From: Hydra vulgaris
Lineage: Eukaryota; Cnidaria; Hydrozoa; Anthoathecata; Hydridae
Assembly: GCF_038396675.1 (NCBI RefSeq)
Contig: NC_088933.1
Location: forward strand, 13,209,501-13,273,500
Direction of reading: 5' to 3'
DNA: 64,000 nt
The position numbers and the translations under genes were made by a program. This document shows, piece after piece, positions 55,596 to 63,745 of the stretch. How positions within the stretch are numbered: the first letter of the stretch is position 1; each line of letters starts with the position of its first letter. The notes under the pieces were generated by a model. That model ran no database searches. It was given only the letters and a program-made list of their open reading frames with translations, and was not told where the DNA came from.

Positions 55596-55832
55596 TAAAT
55601 AAGGGAAGGAAAATCCTTACGGAAAATTTCCATGGAAAATCTATAAAAAAAGACCCATAGAATTTCCATGGGCATTTGGAACGAATTTTCATGAAAAATT
55701 CATGGGTTTTCCATAAGAAACCCATGAGTTTCTATGGGAAACTTAAAAGTTTTCCATGGAAAAGTGCTCCAAATACCCATGGAAATTCCATGGTTTTTCC
55801 ATCGATGGAAAAACCATAGAATTTCCATGTTT
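55596..55832. repeat. cluster of ccatgg-centred palindromes
   Basis: Many inverted words of the form ttccatggaaa and cccatg(a)gaatttccatgg in about 240 bp, with overall mirror symmetry. It resembles the end clusters at 40.3 and 50.9 kb in style but not in sequence. Possibly a fold-back MITE. Confidence 0.7.
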
Positions 55833-55986
55833 AAAGTAGCATGTTTTGTTTTCAAGTTTTTTGATCTAATGTTATTTGAATTGTCATATTAAACCATAAA
55901 AACCAAATTTTATCACGCAAAGTTGCTGACATTATTGAGTTCTTTTAATCTATGGGATTGCTTTCGCCGAATAAAATCAATAAATA

Positions 55987-56164
55987 AATTCAAATCTTGT
56001 TGAATCCTAAAAACAAATTCAAATCTTGTTGAATCCTAAAAACAAATTCAAATCTTGTTGAATCCTAAAAACAAATTCAAATCTTGTTCAATCCTAAAAA
56101 CAAATTCAAATCTTGTTGAATCCTAAAAACAAATTCAAATCTTGTTGAATCCTAAAAATCTTTG
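55987..56164. repeat. 29-bp minisatellite, six copies
   Basis: Copies start at 55991, 56020, 56049, 56078, 56107 and 56136. The unit is caaatcttgttgaatcctaa plus aaacaaatt. Only one base differs between copies (ttcaatcc in the fourth). Confidence 0.95.
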
Positions 56165-56455
56165 AAAAATAATAGCTATAAAACATTAAAACTTGACTTC
56201 ACCACAATATTCAACGCATGCATAAATATACTGAAAATAAATAAAACAAATAATTACAAGTAATATCATACAATAAGGGATATACATAGAATAATAAACA
56301 ATTGAAATAGATTAAAAAAACAATTTTTACGGAAGATATAACAATTTACCTGTTTATTATTTTATATTAACTATTTGATAAAAATAAATTAATATAATTA
56401 TAAATTTAATAATTAATAACTACAAGTTTTAACAAATTAAAAAGAAAATTAAAAT

Positions 56456-56598
56456 TAAAAAGATCTGTACAACATATTCAATCCAAAAAAAACATCAAGT
56501 CAATTTATAAGTGCCATTGCACCGCCAACTGTATCTGAAGAACCAGGTAGACGTCAAATAAATTCTCCATTTCACCAATCTAGACAATTGATGATAAC
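56456..56598 (+). other. candidate coding exon ending at a GTAAGT donor
   Basis: An open frame without ATG reads through SAIAPPTVSEEPGRRQINSP to an excellent 5' splice donor, gtaagt, at 56599-56604. Composition (Pro, Glu, Arg, Ser) is coding-like. No acceptor with a clear pyrimidine tract precedes it, so it may be chance or a remnant of a gene broken by the virus-like insertion. Confidence 0.2.
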
Positions 56599-56804
56599 GT
56601 AAGTTACAATTCTTGTAAGAGTTCAGTGTCAACGTCATCAAACCGTGAAAACCCGAGTTCCGTGTAAAAAAAGTTGAAATAAAATGTTAAAACCGAGTGT
56701 CGAATGAAAGTGATGAAAATTTCCCGGTCTCAAAAAAAAAAGGCGCATGCGCGCAAAAAAAAAGATCAGGTGACAAAAAAAATTTAATGAAGCGTGACCA
56801 AATG

Positions 56805-56813
56805 TATATAAAG
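56805..56813 (+). promoter_or_regulatory. TATA box of the plus-strand unit of the virus-like island
   Basis: TATATAAAG lies 33 nt upstream of the first plus-strand ATG (56846) in otherwise more GC-rich sequence than is usual here. The spacing fits a Pol II core promoter with a very short leader. Confidence 0.45.
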
Positions 56814-56845
56814 CGTGAAAAAAAAATGAAATGGGTTCATAACGA

Positions 56846-56992
56846 ATGGAATCAAAAAACAAACCGTTACAACAATTTCAAACTCCAACGACCGTAGCAG
56901 TAGTTCGACCTTATAAACAAGATCCTCCGATAGATAATGGTGGTACACACGACTCGCATGGGAATCATATTCGAAATTTTGAAGTGTATTAA
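56846..56992 (+). CDS. 48-aa protein of unknown function, virus-like island
   Basis: Starts MESKNKPLQQFQTPTTVAVV and is polar and Pro/Gln-rich, with no hydrophobic segment. It is the first ATG ORF after the TATA box and overlaps the start of the next ORF by 35 nt in another frame, a compactness typical of viral genomes. It is too short for family assignment, and may instead be an upstream ORF of the membrane-protein mRNA. Confidence 0.35.
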   Translation: MESKNKPLQQFQTPTTVAVVRPYKQDPPIDNGGTHDSHGNHIRNFEVY

Positions 56993-57149
56993 TGGATGGA
57001 AAGTAGCGTCGATAATAACACTTTCGAGTTTATTTATTGTTATTGTAGCAGGAGGATATTTATTTGGAGCGTTACTAGGAGTTTTTATATTACTTGGAAC
57101 ATTGTTGGGATTTTATATTTGTACTAAAATAATAAAAAACAAAGTGTAA
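56958..57149 (+). CDS. 63-aa two-pass membrane protein, virus-like island
   Basis: I chose the ATG at 56958 (MGIIFEILKCINGWK). An in-frame upstream ATG at 56937 would add seven residues. Two hydrophobic helices, about residues 16-38 (ASIITLSSLFIVIVAGG) and 40-57 (FGALLGVFILLGTLLGFYI), are joined by a tight turn and followed by a Lys-rich end (KIIKNKV). Transcribed toward the minus-strand block, with only 28 bp between their stops. Small membrane proteins are common in DNA viruses and Polinton-like elements, but no homology can be claimed. Confidence 0.55.
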   Translation: MGIIFEILKCINGWKVASIITLSSLFIVIVAGGYLFGALLGVFILLGTLLGFYICTKIIKNKV

Positions 57150-57177
57150 AAATATATATATATATATTATAAAAATA

Positions 57178-57399
57178 TTATTTTCCAATTCTATTAATTC
57201 CGTAAGAAATTCCACCAGAGATAGCTCCACCCAAAACAGCTTTACCAATGGTAGGTAGAAGAGCGCTAGTAAAGGAAGGTAAAACGACTTTAGATACCAT
57301 TCCTAAAAGAGGTCCTATAAACTTTCCACGCATTCGTCTTGTTCTATGTCTTTTATTATGTCTTTTATTATGTCTTTTTTTATGTCTTTTTTTATACAT
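57178..57399 (-). CDS. 73-aa Arg/Lys/His-rich protein with hydrophobic tail
   Basis: The first 25 residues are almost only Lys, Arg and His in a KKRHNKRHNKRH-type repeat ending RRMRGKF. The rest is an amphipathic to hydrophobic stretch (GPLLGMVSKVVLPSFTSALL, then a Gly/Ala-rich segment). A basic DNA-binding head, an RMRG hinge and a hydrophobic tail recall the layout of small adenoviral core proteins of the pX type; that is a resemblance in architecture, not a demonstrated homology. It is the last gene of the minus-strand block, six bases after a second protein of the same design. Confidence 0.7.
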   Translation of the reverse strand: MYKKRHKKRHNKRHNKRHRTRRMRGKFIGPLLGMVSKVVLPSFTSALLPTIGKAVLGGAISGGISYGINRIGK

Positions 57400-57405
57400 T
57401 TTTTT

Positions 57406-57570
57406 CTATCGCGGTATCAGTGATGATAATAAAGTAGGTGCTAAAAATGCACCTAACAATGGAAGAAATCGACCACGCATGCGTTTTCTTAAATGTCTTC
57501 TTAATCGTTTTCTACCTGCGCCTTTTAACGGAGGTAAATAAACTCTTCCTCTTCCTCTTTTTCTATGCAT
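57406..57570 (-). CDS. 54-aa basic protein with hydrophobic tail
   Basis: Starts MHRKRGRGRVYLPPLKGAGR, continues with a dense Arg/Lys stretch to KRMRGRF, and ends in a hydrophobic segment (LPLLGAFLAPTLLSSLIP). It shares the RMRG hinge and tail design with the next gene (57178-57399) and an 18-residue motif with the 47-aa ORF at 57698-57841. The start codon is the only ATG upstream of the motif. Confidence 0.6.
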   Translation of the reverse strand: MHRKRGRGRVYLPPLKGAGRKRLRRHLRKRMRGRFLPLLGAFLAPTLLSSLIPR

Positions 57571-57697
57571 TACGACATGTTTGAGGACGGTTAAAGTAAA
57601 TATATATTGTAAAGTCGTGTTTTTTTAACATGATCAAATTTAGTTTTTTGCATTTGTTTTTTTAAGCCTCATACCAAGGGTAAATTTTTAATTTTTC
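57571..57697. other. short intergenic gap in the virus-like block
   Basis: 127 bp without an ORF. It contains tatatattg and T-runs. It could hold a promoter or polyadenylation site, but none is clear. Confidence 0.4.
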
Positions 57698-57841
57698 TTA
57701 AAGTGTCTTGTATTTTCTTTGTCTTTTAAATCGCTTTCTACCAGCGCCTTTTAAAGGAGGTAAATAAACTCTCCCTCTTCCTCTTTTTTTATATGATTTT
57801 TTTTTTATTTTACAAGCGGTGCAACACCCTATTTTACGCAT
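57698..57841 (-). CDS. 47-aa basic protein with CC-x2-C cluster
   Basis: Starts MRKIGCCTACKIKKK and contains RGRGRVYLPPLKGAGRKR, the same 18 residues as in the 54-aa protein. Its ATG overlaps the stop of the preceding gene (ATGCGTAA), an arrangement expected for coupled or polycistronic viral ORFs. It has no hydrophobic tail. The cysteines might bind a metal or form a disulfide. Possibly a nucleoprotein-like packaging factor (inference). Confidence 0.55.
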   Translation of the reverse strand: MRKIGCCTACKIKKKSYKKRGRGRVYLPPLKGAGRKRFKRQRKYKTL

Positions 57842-57995
57842 TGCGTTGCTTTTGAAGATAATCCAAAGCGTAACCTCCTACGCTTGATTTCAAAAGACGA
57901 TTAGCAAAGTTTTTCACTTTGGTAAGAAATTTTCCTTTCCCTCTACGAGTTTTATAATGTCGACGACGGTGACCTCTTGTACGTCTGCGAGCCAT
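57834..57995 (-). CDS. 53-aa Arg-rich core-like protein
   Basis: I take Met at 57995 (MARRRTRGHRRRHYKTRRGK) rather than an ORF-extending Met eight codons upstream that would add a hydrophobic FFLFVAF stretch. The N-terminal 25 residues are nearly half Arg; the rest forms an amphipathic helix (FLTKVKNFANRLLKSSVGG) and a short C-terminus, YALDYLQKQRNA. It follows the 571-aa capsid-like gene. The composition suits a genome-condensing core protein. Confidence 0.65.
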   Translation of the reverse strand: MARRRTRGHRRRHYKTRRGKGKFLTKVKNFANRLLKSSVGGYALDYLQKQRNA

Positions 57996-58124
57996 GAACG
58001 CGACAAATAAAAAAAACAACTAGATTTAAGAAAAATTTTTTAGAAATAAATAGCCGTTTACTTATAAAATAATAAATACAAATAGGGTTTGTTTAATAAA
58101 ATGACAAATGTTTTTTATGACAAA

Positions 58125-59840
58125 TTAAGACGATTTAAATTTGGTAGGAATATAGGTGACTTGAGTGTCGTTTCCTGAACCTTGTTCTATAACTTGAGCT
58201 TGATATTGCATAAATATAACAAGTACACCTTTAAATTGTTCTGTAAATTGCACATTGATTTGAAACGAATTATTTCCAGCAATAGTAGCAGGAGGTTTAT
58301 CGTTGATAAAATTAAAATCGCTAGTGCTATCGATGACTAAAGGTTCTGTAGTGTTAGTAGTACTAAAATAGAGTTTAGGAGTTCTTAAAAAGCTATCATC
58401 GTCTGCAGTATAAAAATCTGCAATATTGTTAATATTATAAGTAGAGGGTGTATTTCCTTTAAACAAGGAAACATAACTTTTCCAAAGGAACAATTGATCG
58501 TCTTGCTTTGTCAAATCGTATTCAGTAGTATCACCTGCTGAATTAACATATGTTCTTCTGTAATTATAAAGGGTGATTTTTTTAATCATGTTGCAAGCCA
58601 TTTCAACGGGTGTAAAACAACTTTTGCTTAAATGATCGCTTTCTTTTTTTGAAGTAACAGAAAATATAATGCTGTGAGGTACAAGATCTGCTGTCTTTAT
58701 ACTTCCCAAATTAACAGTGACTTCCGCCACATTTTCTACATTGGTGACAACTTGTTCGTAGTGAGCGATACGTAGTAAAGTATACATTTCGTCTTTTTTA
58801 CTGTTGAGATATAAAGATTTTTCCAAGGGTAAACTAGGTTTGAGTCTATACGTATTGCAATAAATCATTGGGTTTTTTATAGCTACTCCTACATTAGCGA
58901 GAGCTGTTACTTGTGCGTCTGTAATAGGTCTTACCCATTCTAATAGTTGATTCATATCGTTTTCAATATAAAACTCAAATCTTACTTGTTTATTTTTTCC
59001 AAAATATTCTTTCATTTGAAAAATTTCACATATTAAACTCAAAGGTACTCTAAATTTACAACCTTTTTCTGCAGTCATAAAAGCATTATATCTATCTCTT
59101 AGCGCTGTTTGATAACCAGGAGCTACTGGAGCAGGTGTTCCAGTAAGAGGTCTAATGAGACCATTAGGGTCTGCAGCTTGTATAAGCGTTTTGGTTTCAG
59201 TAAAAGTAATAGGGGTTGTATTTTCAGTTTCTTCTGTTAAACCTAAACTAGGATTAATCCACGACTCTCTAAACGCTTTTGTATAACTTTTTTTAACTAG
59301 CATTGTTTTAAATCGATCATAAGAACGATTAATGATAGCGTTGTTCGAACAAGTAGTATTATTTATTTGATAGTTGGGATAAAATTTAAAACATTTAAAT
59401 AAGGCTTGAATAAAGTTGTAGCAAAGACAGACTTTGTTGACTAATTCATCGTCTGTTGTAGGTGTAAATCTTGTTTGCGTGTTGACATTTTTATAAAGAA
59501 ATAAATCAAAATCTATATAATAATCGGGTAGATATGTCCATTCGTTGAGTATAGTGGTAAAAGAAATTAAATTAGCCATGTCAGAAGTAAGATCGTAAGA
59601 AAATTTTTGATTGTTAACAGCAATGACTTCATCTTGAGCTTGAGCTGTTTGAAATCCAGGATATTTTTCATTTAATATCGCTTTATATTCAGCACTAATA
59701 TTACCACTTGTTGCTTCTTGCAATAAACGATTTTCGTGATCTGCTTGTGCCAAAACATCTTCAATAGTAATATGACCGTTTGTATTGGGTGTATAACGAT
59801 TGCCGTCACCGTCTCTCACATATTTAGCTAACGAACCCAT
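58125..59840 (-). CDS. 571-aa capsid-like protein (putative double-jelly-roll major capsid protein)
   Basis: 571 codons, start MGSLAKYVRDGDGNRYTPNT. A short helical N-terminal arm (10-60) is followed by beta-rich sequence. A central block with KFRVPLSLICEIFQMKEYFG followed by KQVRFEFYIENDMNQLL resembles the strand pattern of Polinton/PLV-type major capsid proteins. A later segment, VPHSIIFSVTSKK, with the C-terminal SFQINVQFTEQFKGVLVIFM, fits alternating strands of a second jelly roll. Length also fits (about 550-650 residues is usual). It lacks signal peptide and membrane helices. Neighbours are the coiled-coil/zinc protein upstream and Arg-rich core-like proteins downstream. An alternative is a penton-base-like protein, given its size and place next to basic proteins. 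The gene itself is certain; the role is inferred. Confidence 0.8.
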   Translation of the reverse strand: MGSLAKYVRDGDGNRYTPNTNGHITIEDVLAQADHENRLLQEATSGNISAEYKAILNEKYPGFQTAQAQDEVIAVNNQKFSYDLTSDMANLISFTTILNEWTYLPDYYIDFDLFLYKNVNTQTRFTPTTDDELVNKVCLCYNFIQALFKCFKFYPNYQINNTTCSNNAIINRSYDRFKTMLVKKSYTKAFRESWINPSLGLTEETENTTPITFTETKTLIQAADPNGLIRPLTGTPAPVAPGYQTALRDRYNAFMTAEKGCKFRVPLSLICEIFQMKEYFGKNKQVRFEFYIENDMNQLLEWVRPITDAQVTALANVGVAIKNPMIYCNTYRLKPSLPLEKSLYLNSKKDEMYTLLRIAHYEQVVTNVENVAEVTVNLGSIKTADLVPHSIIFSVTSKKESDHLSKSCFTPVEMACNMIKKITLYNYRRTYVNSAGDTTEYDLTKQDDQLFLWKSYVSLFKGNTPSTYNINNIADFYTADDDSFLRTPKLYFSTTNTTEPLVIDSTSDFNFINDKPPATIAGNNSFQINVQFTEQFKGVLVIFMQYQAQVIEQGSGNDTQVTYIPTKFKSS

Positions 59841-59880
59841 TTTTTTTTGAAAAAAAAGAAATAAAACATTTTTTTCCTAT

Positions 59881-59989
59881 TTATTCATCTTCTGATTCTG
59901 AAGTAGTTTTTTTAAATGGTATTTTTTTATTTTTAACGTCTTTTAAAGCACGAGTGTAACCAAGTTCAATTAGACTTTTTTTATTCAAT
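59881..59989 (-). other. ATG-less ORF directly after the 172-aa gene
   Basis: About 35 codons reading KKSLIELGYTRALKDVKNKK and ending in an acidic KTTSESEDE tail before TAA. It has no start codon and begins in the frame reached by a shift within the A-run (A5-G-A8) that ends the 172-aa gene. It may be a C-terminal extension reached by frameshifting, or the original end of that protein separated by an indel. Confidence 0.45.
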
Positions 59990-60503
59990 TTTTTTTCTTT
60001 TTGTCGTTGTTATTCTGCATGAGTGGACTTGATAATATGGCTCTTTGTTGAATAATACAGTTTCTACATAAACCGTTTATCTTGTCAACAGCATTGACTT
60101 CTTGAAAACATTGCGAACAAATGTGTAAAGGACTAGATTTGCTTTTAGGTTTTTTTTCTACAAGTTCTTCTTCTTCTTCTGAACTTTCGGTTTCAGATTC
60201 TGAATATTTTCGTTTTTTAGGTTTGGATTTGATTTGTTCCTTTTTTTTCCTATTCTTGGGAGGTTTTTCTTCTGGTATTTCTTCTTTTTTATTTTTGATT
60301 TTTTTAATTTCATCCAATTCAGATTTCATGTTTTGCAATTCGGATTTGGTGGAATATTGAGTCAGTTGATTTTGTAATTGTTGCATGTGATTTTTAATTT
60401 GAGTGAATTGTTCTTTAGGATTAACTTTTGATTCTTGCATCATTTTTTCTTCTAAATTGACTAAATTTTTATGATATCTTCCTTTGGCACATAAGAGACT
60501 CAT
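59985..60503 (-). CDS. 172-aa coiled-coil and zinc-ribbon protein, virus-like island
   Basis: Starts MSLLCAKGRYHKNLVNLEEK. Residues about 12-70 form a coiled coil (EQFTQIKNHMQQLQNQLTQY). A Lys-rich nuclear-localisation-like segment follows (KPKKRKYSESET), then an acidic Ser/Glu run, then a zinc ribbon with Cys129-x2-Cys132 and Cys146-x2-Cys149. The C-terminus is Asn/Lys-rich and falls in an A-run. The overall design suits a scaffold, transcription-modulating or minor virion protein. No family recognised. It lies between the two large structural-type genes, all on one strand. Confidence 0.75.
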   Translation of the reverse strand: MSLLCAKGRYHKNLVNLEEKMMQESKVNPKEQFTQIKNHMQQLQNQLTQYSTKSELQNMKSELDEIKKIKNKKEEIPEEKPPKNRKKKEQIKSKPKKRKYSESETESSEEEEELVEKKPKSKSSPLHICSQCFQEVNAVDKINGLCRNCIIQQRAILSSPLMQNNNDKKKKN

Positions 60504-60613
60504 TTTTTATGTAAATAGGTAAGAGAAAAATAAATAACAACTTTTTTTTTCTTTTTATATTTTCTTAATCATAATAAAAAATAAAAGACATTATTTTATA
60601 CTAATCAAACTAG

Positions 60614-63600
60614 TTAATTGTAAAACGGAACCATTTGAATCTTTAACGTAGGATTAAAAAAAACGGTAGAACTAAGATTATTAAAGGTAAGCGGTTCAGA
60701 TTTTGAATTAAGAAACGACCATCTTGATTGTTTCCAGTCGTCTACATCGTTAATATCAAAGGTGGATAATTGTCCTTGAATAGAAGGATTACGATTTTTT
60801 GTAAAATCAATATTGGTGGTCACTTGAGTCGAATTGGTGTAGTCTGATAAATTGAAAAAAGCAACAATACCGGGAACATAAATTTTGTTCATATACATTC
60901 CACAATTTATAGCTTGATCGCATTTGATAAAAATATAAGTGTCCGTAGTCGAAGGAAAGTTGGAAACAGTGTTATTAAAATTACTAATTTGAACTAGAGC
61001 ACATCTTAAGAAAGCGAGTCTTTTTTTTTGAATTTTAAAATCTAGCGACATGGCGTTGGTCATATTTTGATCGACTTGCATAACAAAGGGATTGATTTGT
61101 TGAGTTAAACTGTATTGATCTCTTTGTAAAAGTAAAGTATAAGGTACAGGATTGTTTCCAACAGGTTGATACATTTTTAAAATGATATTTTTTAAAGGCA
61201 AACTGTCTGTCCAAGTTTGTATAATCGTACCGTCGCTCTTTTTTTGATAAATAAATTGACCGGTGAGCGAAGTGCAATAAAATACCAATTCTGTTAAATT
61301 ATTTCCTTGTAATATAGCTTTGACACTATTTAACCATGTTTTATGAGTCGGTGTTGTCGCTCTTTCAAAACTAGTTGTAGTGACAAGAGGTACTTTGATG
61401 CTATTTGAAAATAGAGGTTTGCTTTGCTCGCAATAGATTAAAACTTCAATAAAAGTTTCTGCGTTATATTTAGCAATTAAAGCGTTATCGCCTGTCCATA
61501 TTTTGACAATGTCATCAGGTAAGTTGGAAGGTAACACTTGAAAGGGAGCGCCTTTTATTTCGGGTTCGCCAATAATTCCGGTTGAGGAAACATAACTTGT
61601 ATCATAATCTGAATAGGAGTTATGACTCATTTTAACATCCAACATACCTCTCATAAGGTAAGTGCTCAATTTAATGGGTGACAATAATTTTCTTTGGAAG
61701 GAGGGTAAAGAAAAAAAAGTATAATAATTTGAAGTTCCATCATTGGGAATACAGGAAGGTATACCTTTGGGTATATTGGTAAGATATTTACTAAACATGT
61801 TAAAATCGGGTCCTGCATAAGTATGATCGGCAAAGGTCAAGTTGTTTAAATTGAGATTGAGTAAATTGTTTGTTACGTTTAAACTTTCGGTAAAAACATC
61901 CATCATTTTTAATTCTCTTTCAGGCCATATGACTTGATGTGAGTTAAAAAAAGGTAAAGGTAAAGAAGCTAAAGGTATATTTTTCAAAGTATAACGAAAA
62001 TATTTTCTAGATGATCTAGATGAAAGAGGAAACCATATTTGATAAAAACTAGTTAATAATTCTACAGGTTCTGTTCCCAACTCGGATGATGTGACATAGA
62101 GTATTCTGCTTGCCGTTACTCCGCGAATACTTGCAAAAGCAGCTTTAATAATATCTGCAAATTGTGGTAGTACCATTTTTTCACTAGTATAAGTTCCGGG
62201 CATAGCGGGGTTTGTAGTATCAACGTAATCATTCCAAATTTTCCATAAGGCGTTGATATGAATATTGACATTATAAGGTATGTTGAAATCGTTTAGATTA
62301 GTTTCTACGTTATATAGGTTACCTTTAAAAGGTATTGTATTGGTGTTGGTTAATATTTTTAATAAAAAAAAAGCAATTTGCCACGGTACAATGTGTTTTG
62401 TTTTTGATTTTTGACTTTCTGCAATAGGTAATATGTTATGAATATAAACATCTAAATCAACACTAAGAATATTATCATCAGCAGTTAACGGTCTGGTATC
62501 CGAAAGTAAGCTTCCCGAAGATAAGGAGGGGTTTTTATAATTGGGTGTCAGCATGATGTGAATAAACGGACGAACAAAAGTATCTTCTACACCGTTTAGA
62601 ATAATCTGTCTTTCGGGTGAAATAGCTGCTATTTCTGTTGCGGTTAAAAGCGGATGTTTTGCATATATTACAAAATTTTTACTAGTGTGAGTGTTTAAGG
62701 ATAAATTGTATATGTTGTCGTATAGAGATCTAGTACTAATATAATTATATTGTAGTAATTTGGTAAAATCTTCTACAACGTAGGCAGTTGCAGATGTTCT
62801 GTTTGAAAAAAAACCAAAATAAGACAAACCTATTTCTTGTACGGTTGAAGTCGAACTAGATCGAATAGGCTGTAAGAAAGAAGGGTTGCTTGCATATTCG
62901 TTACTTTTTTTATAATACCACAATAAGTTATAGTTGGTTCTATTAGCAAATGGGGCGGTATTGACGTTGAATAAATTTTGTTGTACATTGTTGTTTGCAT
63001 CTAAACTAAACTTGATCATGGGCATATTGACTACAGCTGTTTTGTATCTAAGTTCAGTGTCAGGATCAAATAATAATTTTGGATTAAAATATTTTGTTGA
63101 TGAAATTTTATCATCTTTATTATAATAAGTTGAAAAAAAGTCTGAAAAATAGAGCACTCTATTTAATTTAGAATTATATAGTTCCAAGTTTCTAATAAAA
63201 AAATCATCTTGTCCGCCATGGGGTGTCATAGCACCAAAGAGTTTACTTCCACCTGTTGCATAAAAGGACCACATAAAACTCAAATGATCGCTACTCATGT
63301 TTTCCATATCTAATATGTCATAGCAAGGAAACGTGTCACCTGGTAAAGGGATATGATTGACGTACAAGACAACACTTTTTGTAACAAGATAAAAATATTT
63401 TATGGGTCTTGTAGGATTAGCAATCATGTCGTTTTGAATATCGGACAACATTTTTTTTATAGCTGGTTTGGATTCCATTCTTAAACCGTAAGCGTTTTCA
63501 GAAAAAGATAGACTTTCGTCTACTCGAGTTAAATTTGTAGGCACGTCCATACTGGCTAAATGTAAAATAGTATTATTTTTAAATGTGGGTTTGTCAATAT

Positions 63601-63745
63601 CGTTAGGTGTCAAGGGCAAACTAAAATCGTTCAAAACATTATAATGCGAGCTTGCTTGATTTTTATTTTTAATTTCGCTAAAATAATACGTGCTACAATC
63701 ATATTTATTTACATCTAAAACATCGTCAAACGTTAAATTGTTCAT
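60614..63745 (-). CDS. 1043-aa large protein, probable virion structural protein
   Basis: 1043 codons, start MNNLTFDDVLDVNKYDCSTY. No signal peptide, membrane helix, or nucleotide-binding motif seen. The sequence is rich in Asn, Thr, Ser, Tyr and Phe with alternating beta-type patterns throughout, as in viral capsid or fibre proteins. Conspicuous local stretches are MTPHGGQDDFFIRNLELY (near 180), HIVPWQIAFFLLKILTN (near 450) and QFADIIKAAFASIRGV (near 525). Its start codon overlaps the stop of the upstream ORF (ATGA). The size is close to that of adenoviral hexons, but I see no convincing motif and do not claim homology. It may be a major or minor capsid, vertex or fibre protein. Real gene: certain by length. 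Function: unknown. Confidence 0.8.
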   Translation of the reverse strand: MNNLTFDDVLDVNKYDCSTYYFSEIKNKNQASSHYNVLNDFSLPLTPNDIDKPTFKNNTILHLASMDVPTNLTRVDESLSFSENAYGLRMESKPAIKKMLSDIQNDMIANPTRPIKYFYLVTKSVVLYVNHIPLPGDTFPCYDILDMENMSSDHLSFMWSFYATGGSKLFGAMTPHGGQDDFFIRNLELYNSKLNRVLYFSDFFSTYYNKDDKISSTKYFNPKLLFDPDTELRYKTAVVNMPMIKFSLDANNNVQQNLFNVNTAPFANRTNYNLLWYYKKSNEYASNPSFLQPIRSSSTSTVQEIGLSYFGFFSNRTSATAYVVEDFTKLLQYNYISTRSLYDNIYNLSLNTHTSKNFVIYAKHPLLTATEIAAISPERQIILNGVEDTFVRPFIHIMLTPNYKNPSLSSGSLLSDTRPLTADDNILSVDLDVYIHNILPIAESQKSKTKHIVPWQIAFFLLKILTNTNTIPFKGNLYNVETNLNDFNIPYNVNIHINALWKIWNDYVDTTNPAMPGTYTSEKMVLPQFADIIKAAFASIRGVTASRILYVTSSELGTEPVELLTSFYQIWFPLSSRSSRKYFRYTLKNIPLASLPLPFFNSHQVIWPERELKMMDVFTESLNVTNNLLNLNLNNLTFADHTYAGPDFNMFSKYLTNIPKGIPSCIPNDGTSNYYTFFSLPSFQRKLLSPIKLSTYLMRGMLDVKMSHNSYSDYDTSYVSSTGIIGEPEIKGAPFQVLPSNLPDDIVKIWTGDNALIAKYNAETFIEVLIYCEQSKPLFSNSIKVPLVTTTSFERATTPTHKTWLNSVKAILQGNNLTELVFYCTSLTGQFIYQKKSDGTIIQTWTDSLPLKNIILKMYQPVGNNPVPYTLLLQRDQYSLTQQINPFVMQVDQNMTNAMSLDFKIQKKRLAFLRCALVQISNFNNTVSNFPSTTDTYIFIKCDQAINCGMYMNKIYVPGIVAFFNLSDYTNSTQVTTNIDFTKNRNPSIQGQLSTFDINDVDDWKQSRWSFLNSKSEPLTFNNLSSTVFFNPTLKIQMVPFYN

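Noticed and set aside
57248-57541. 97-codon plus-strand ORF with Leu/Cys-rich stretch
   Set aside because: Antisense to the two small basic proteins; its LLCLLLCLFLC stretch is the complement of the Lys/Arg/His repeat.
60121-60360. 79-codon plus-strand ORF rich in Ser/Phe
   Set aside because: Antisense shadow of the Lys/Glu-rich part of the 172-aa gene.
61035-61277. 80-codon minus-strand ORF
   Set aside because: Alternative frame within the 1043-aa gene, no independent signal.
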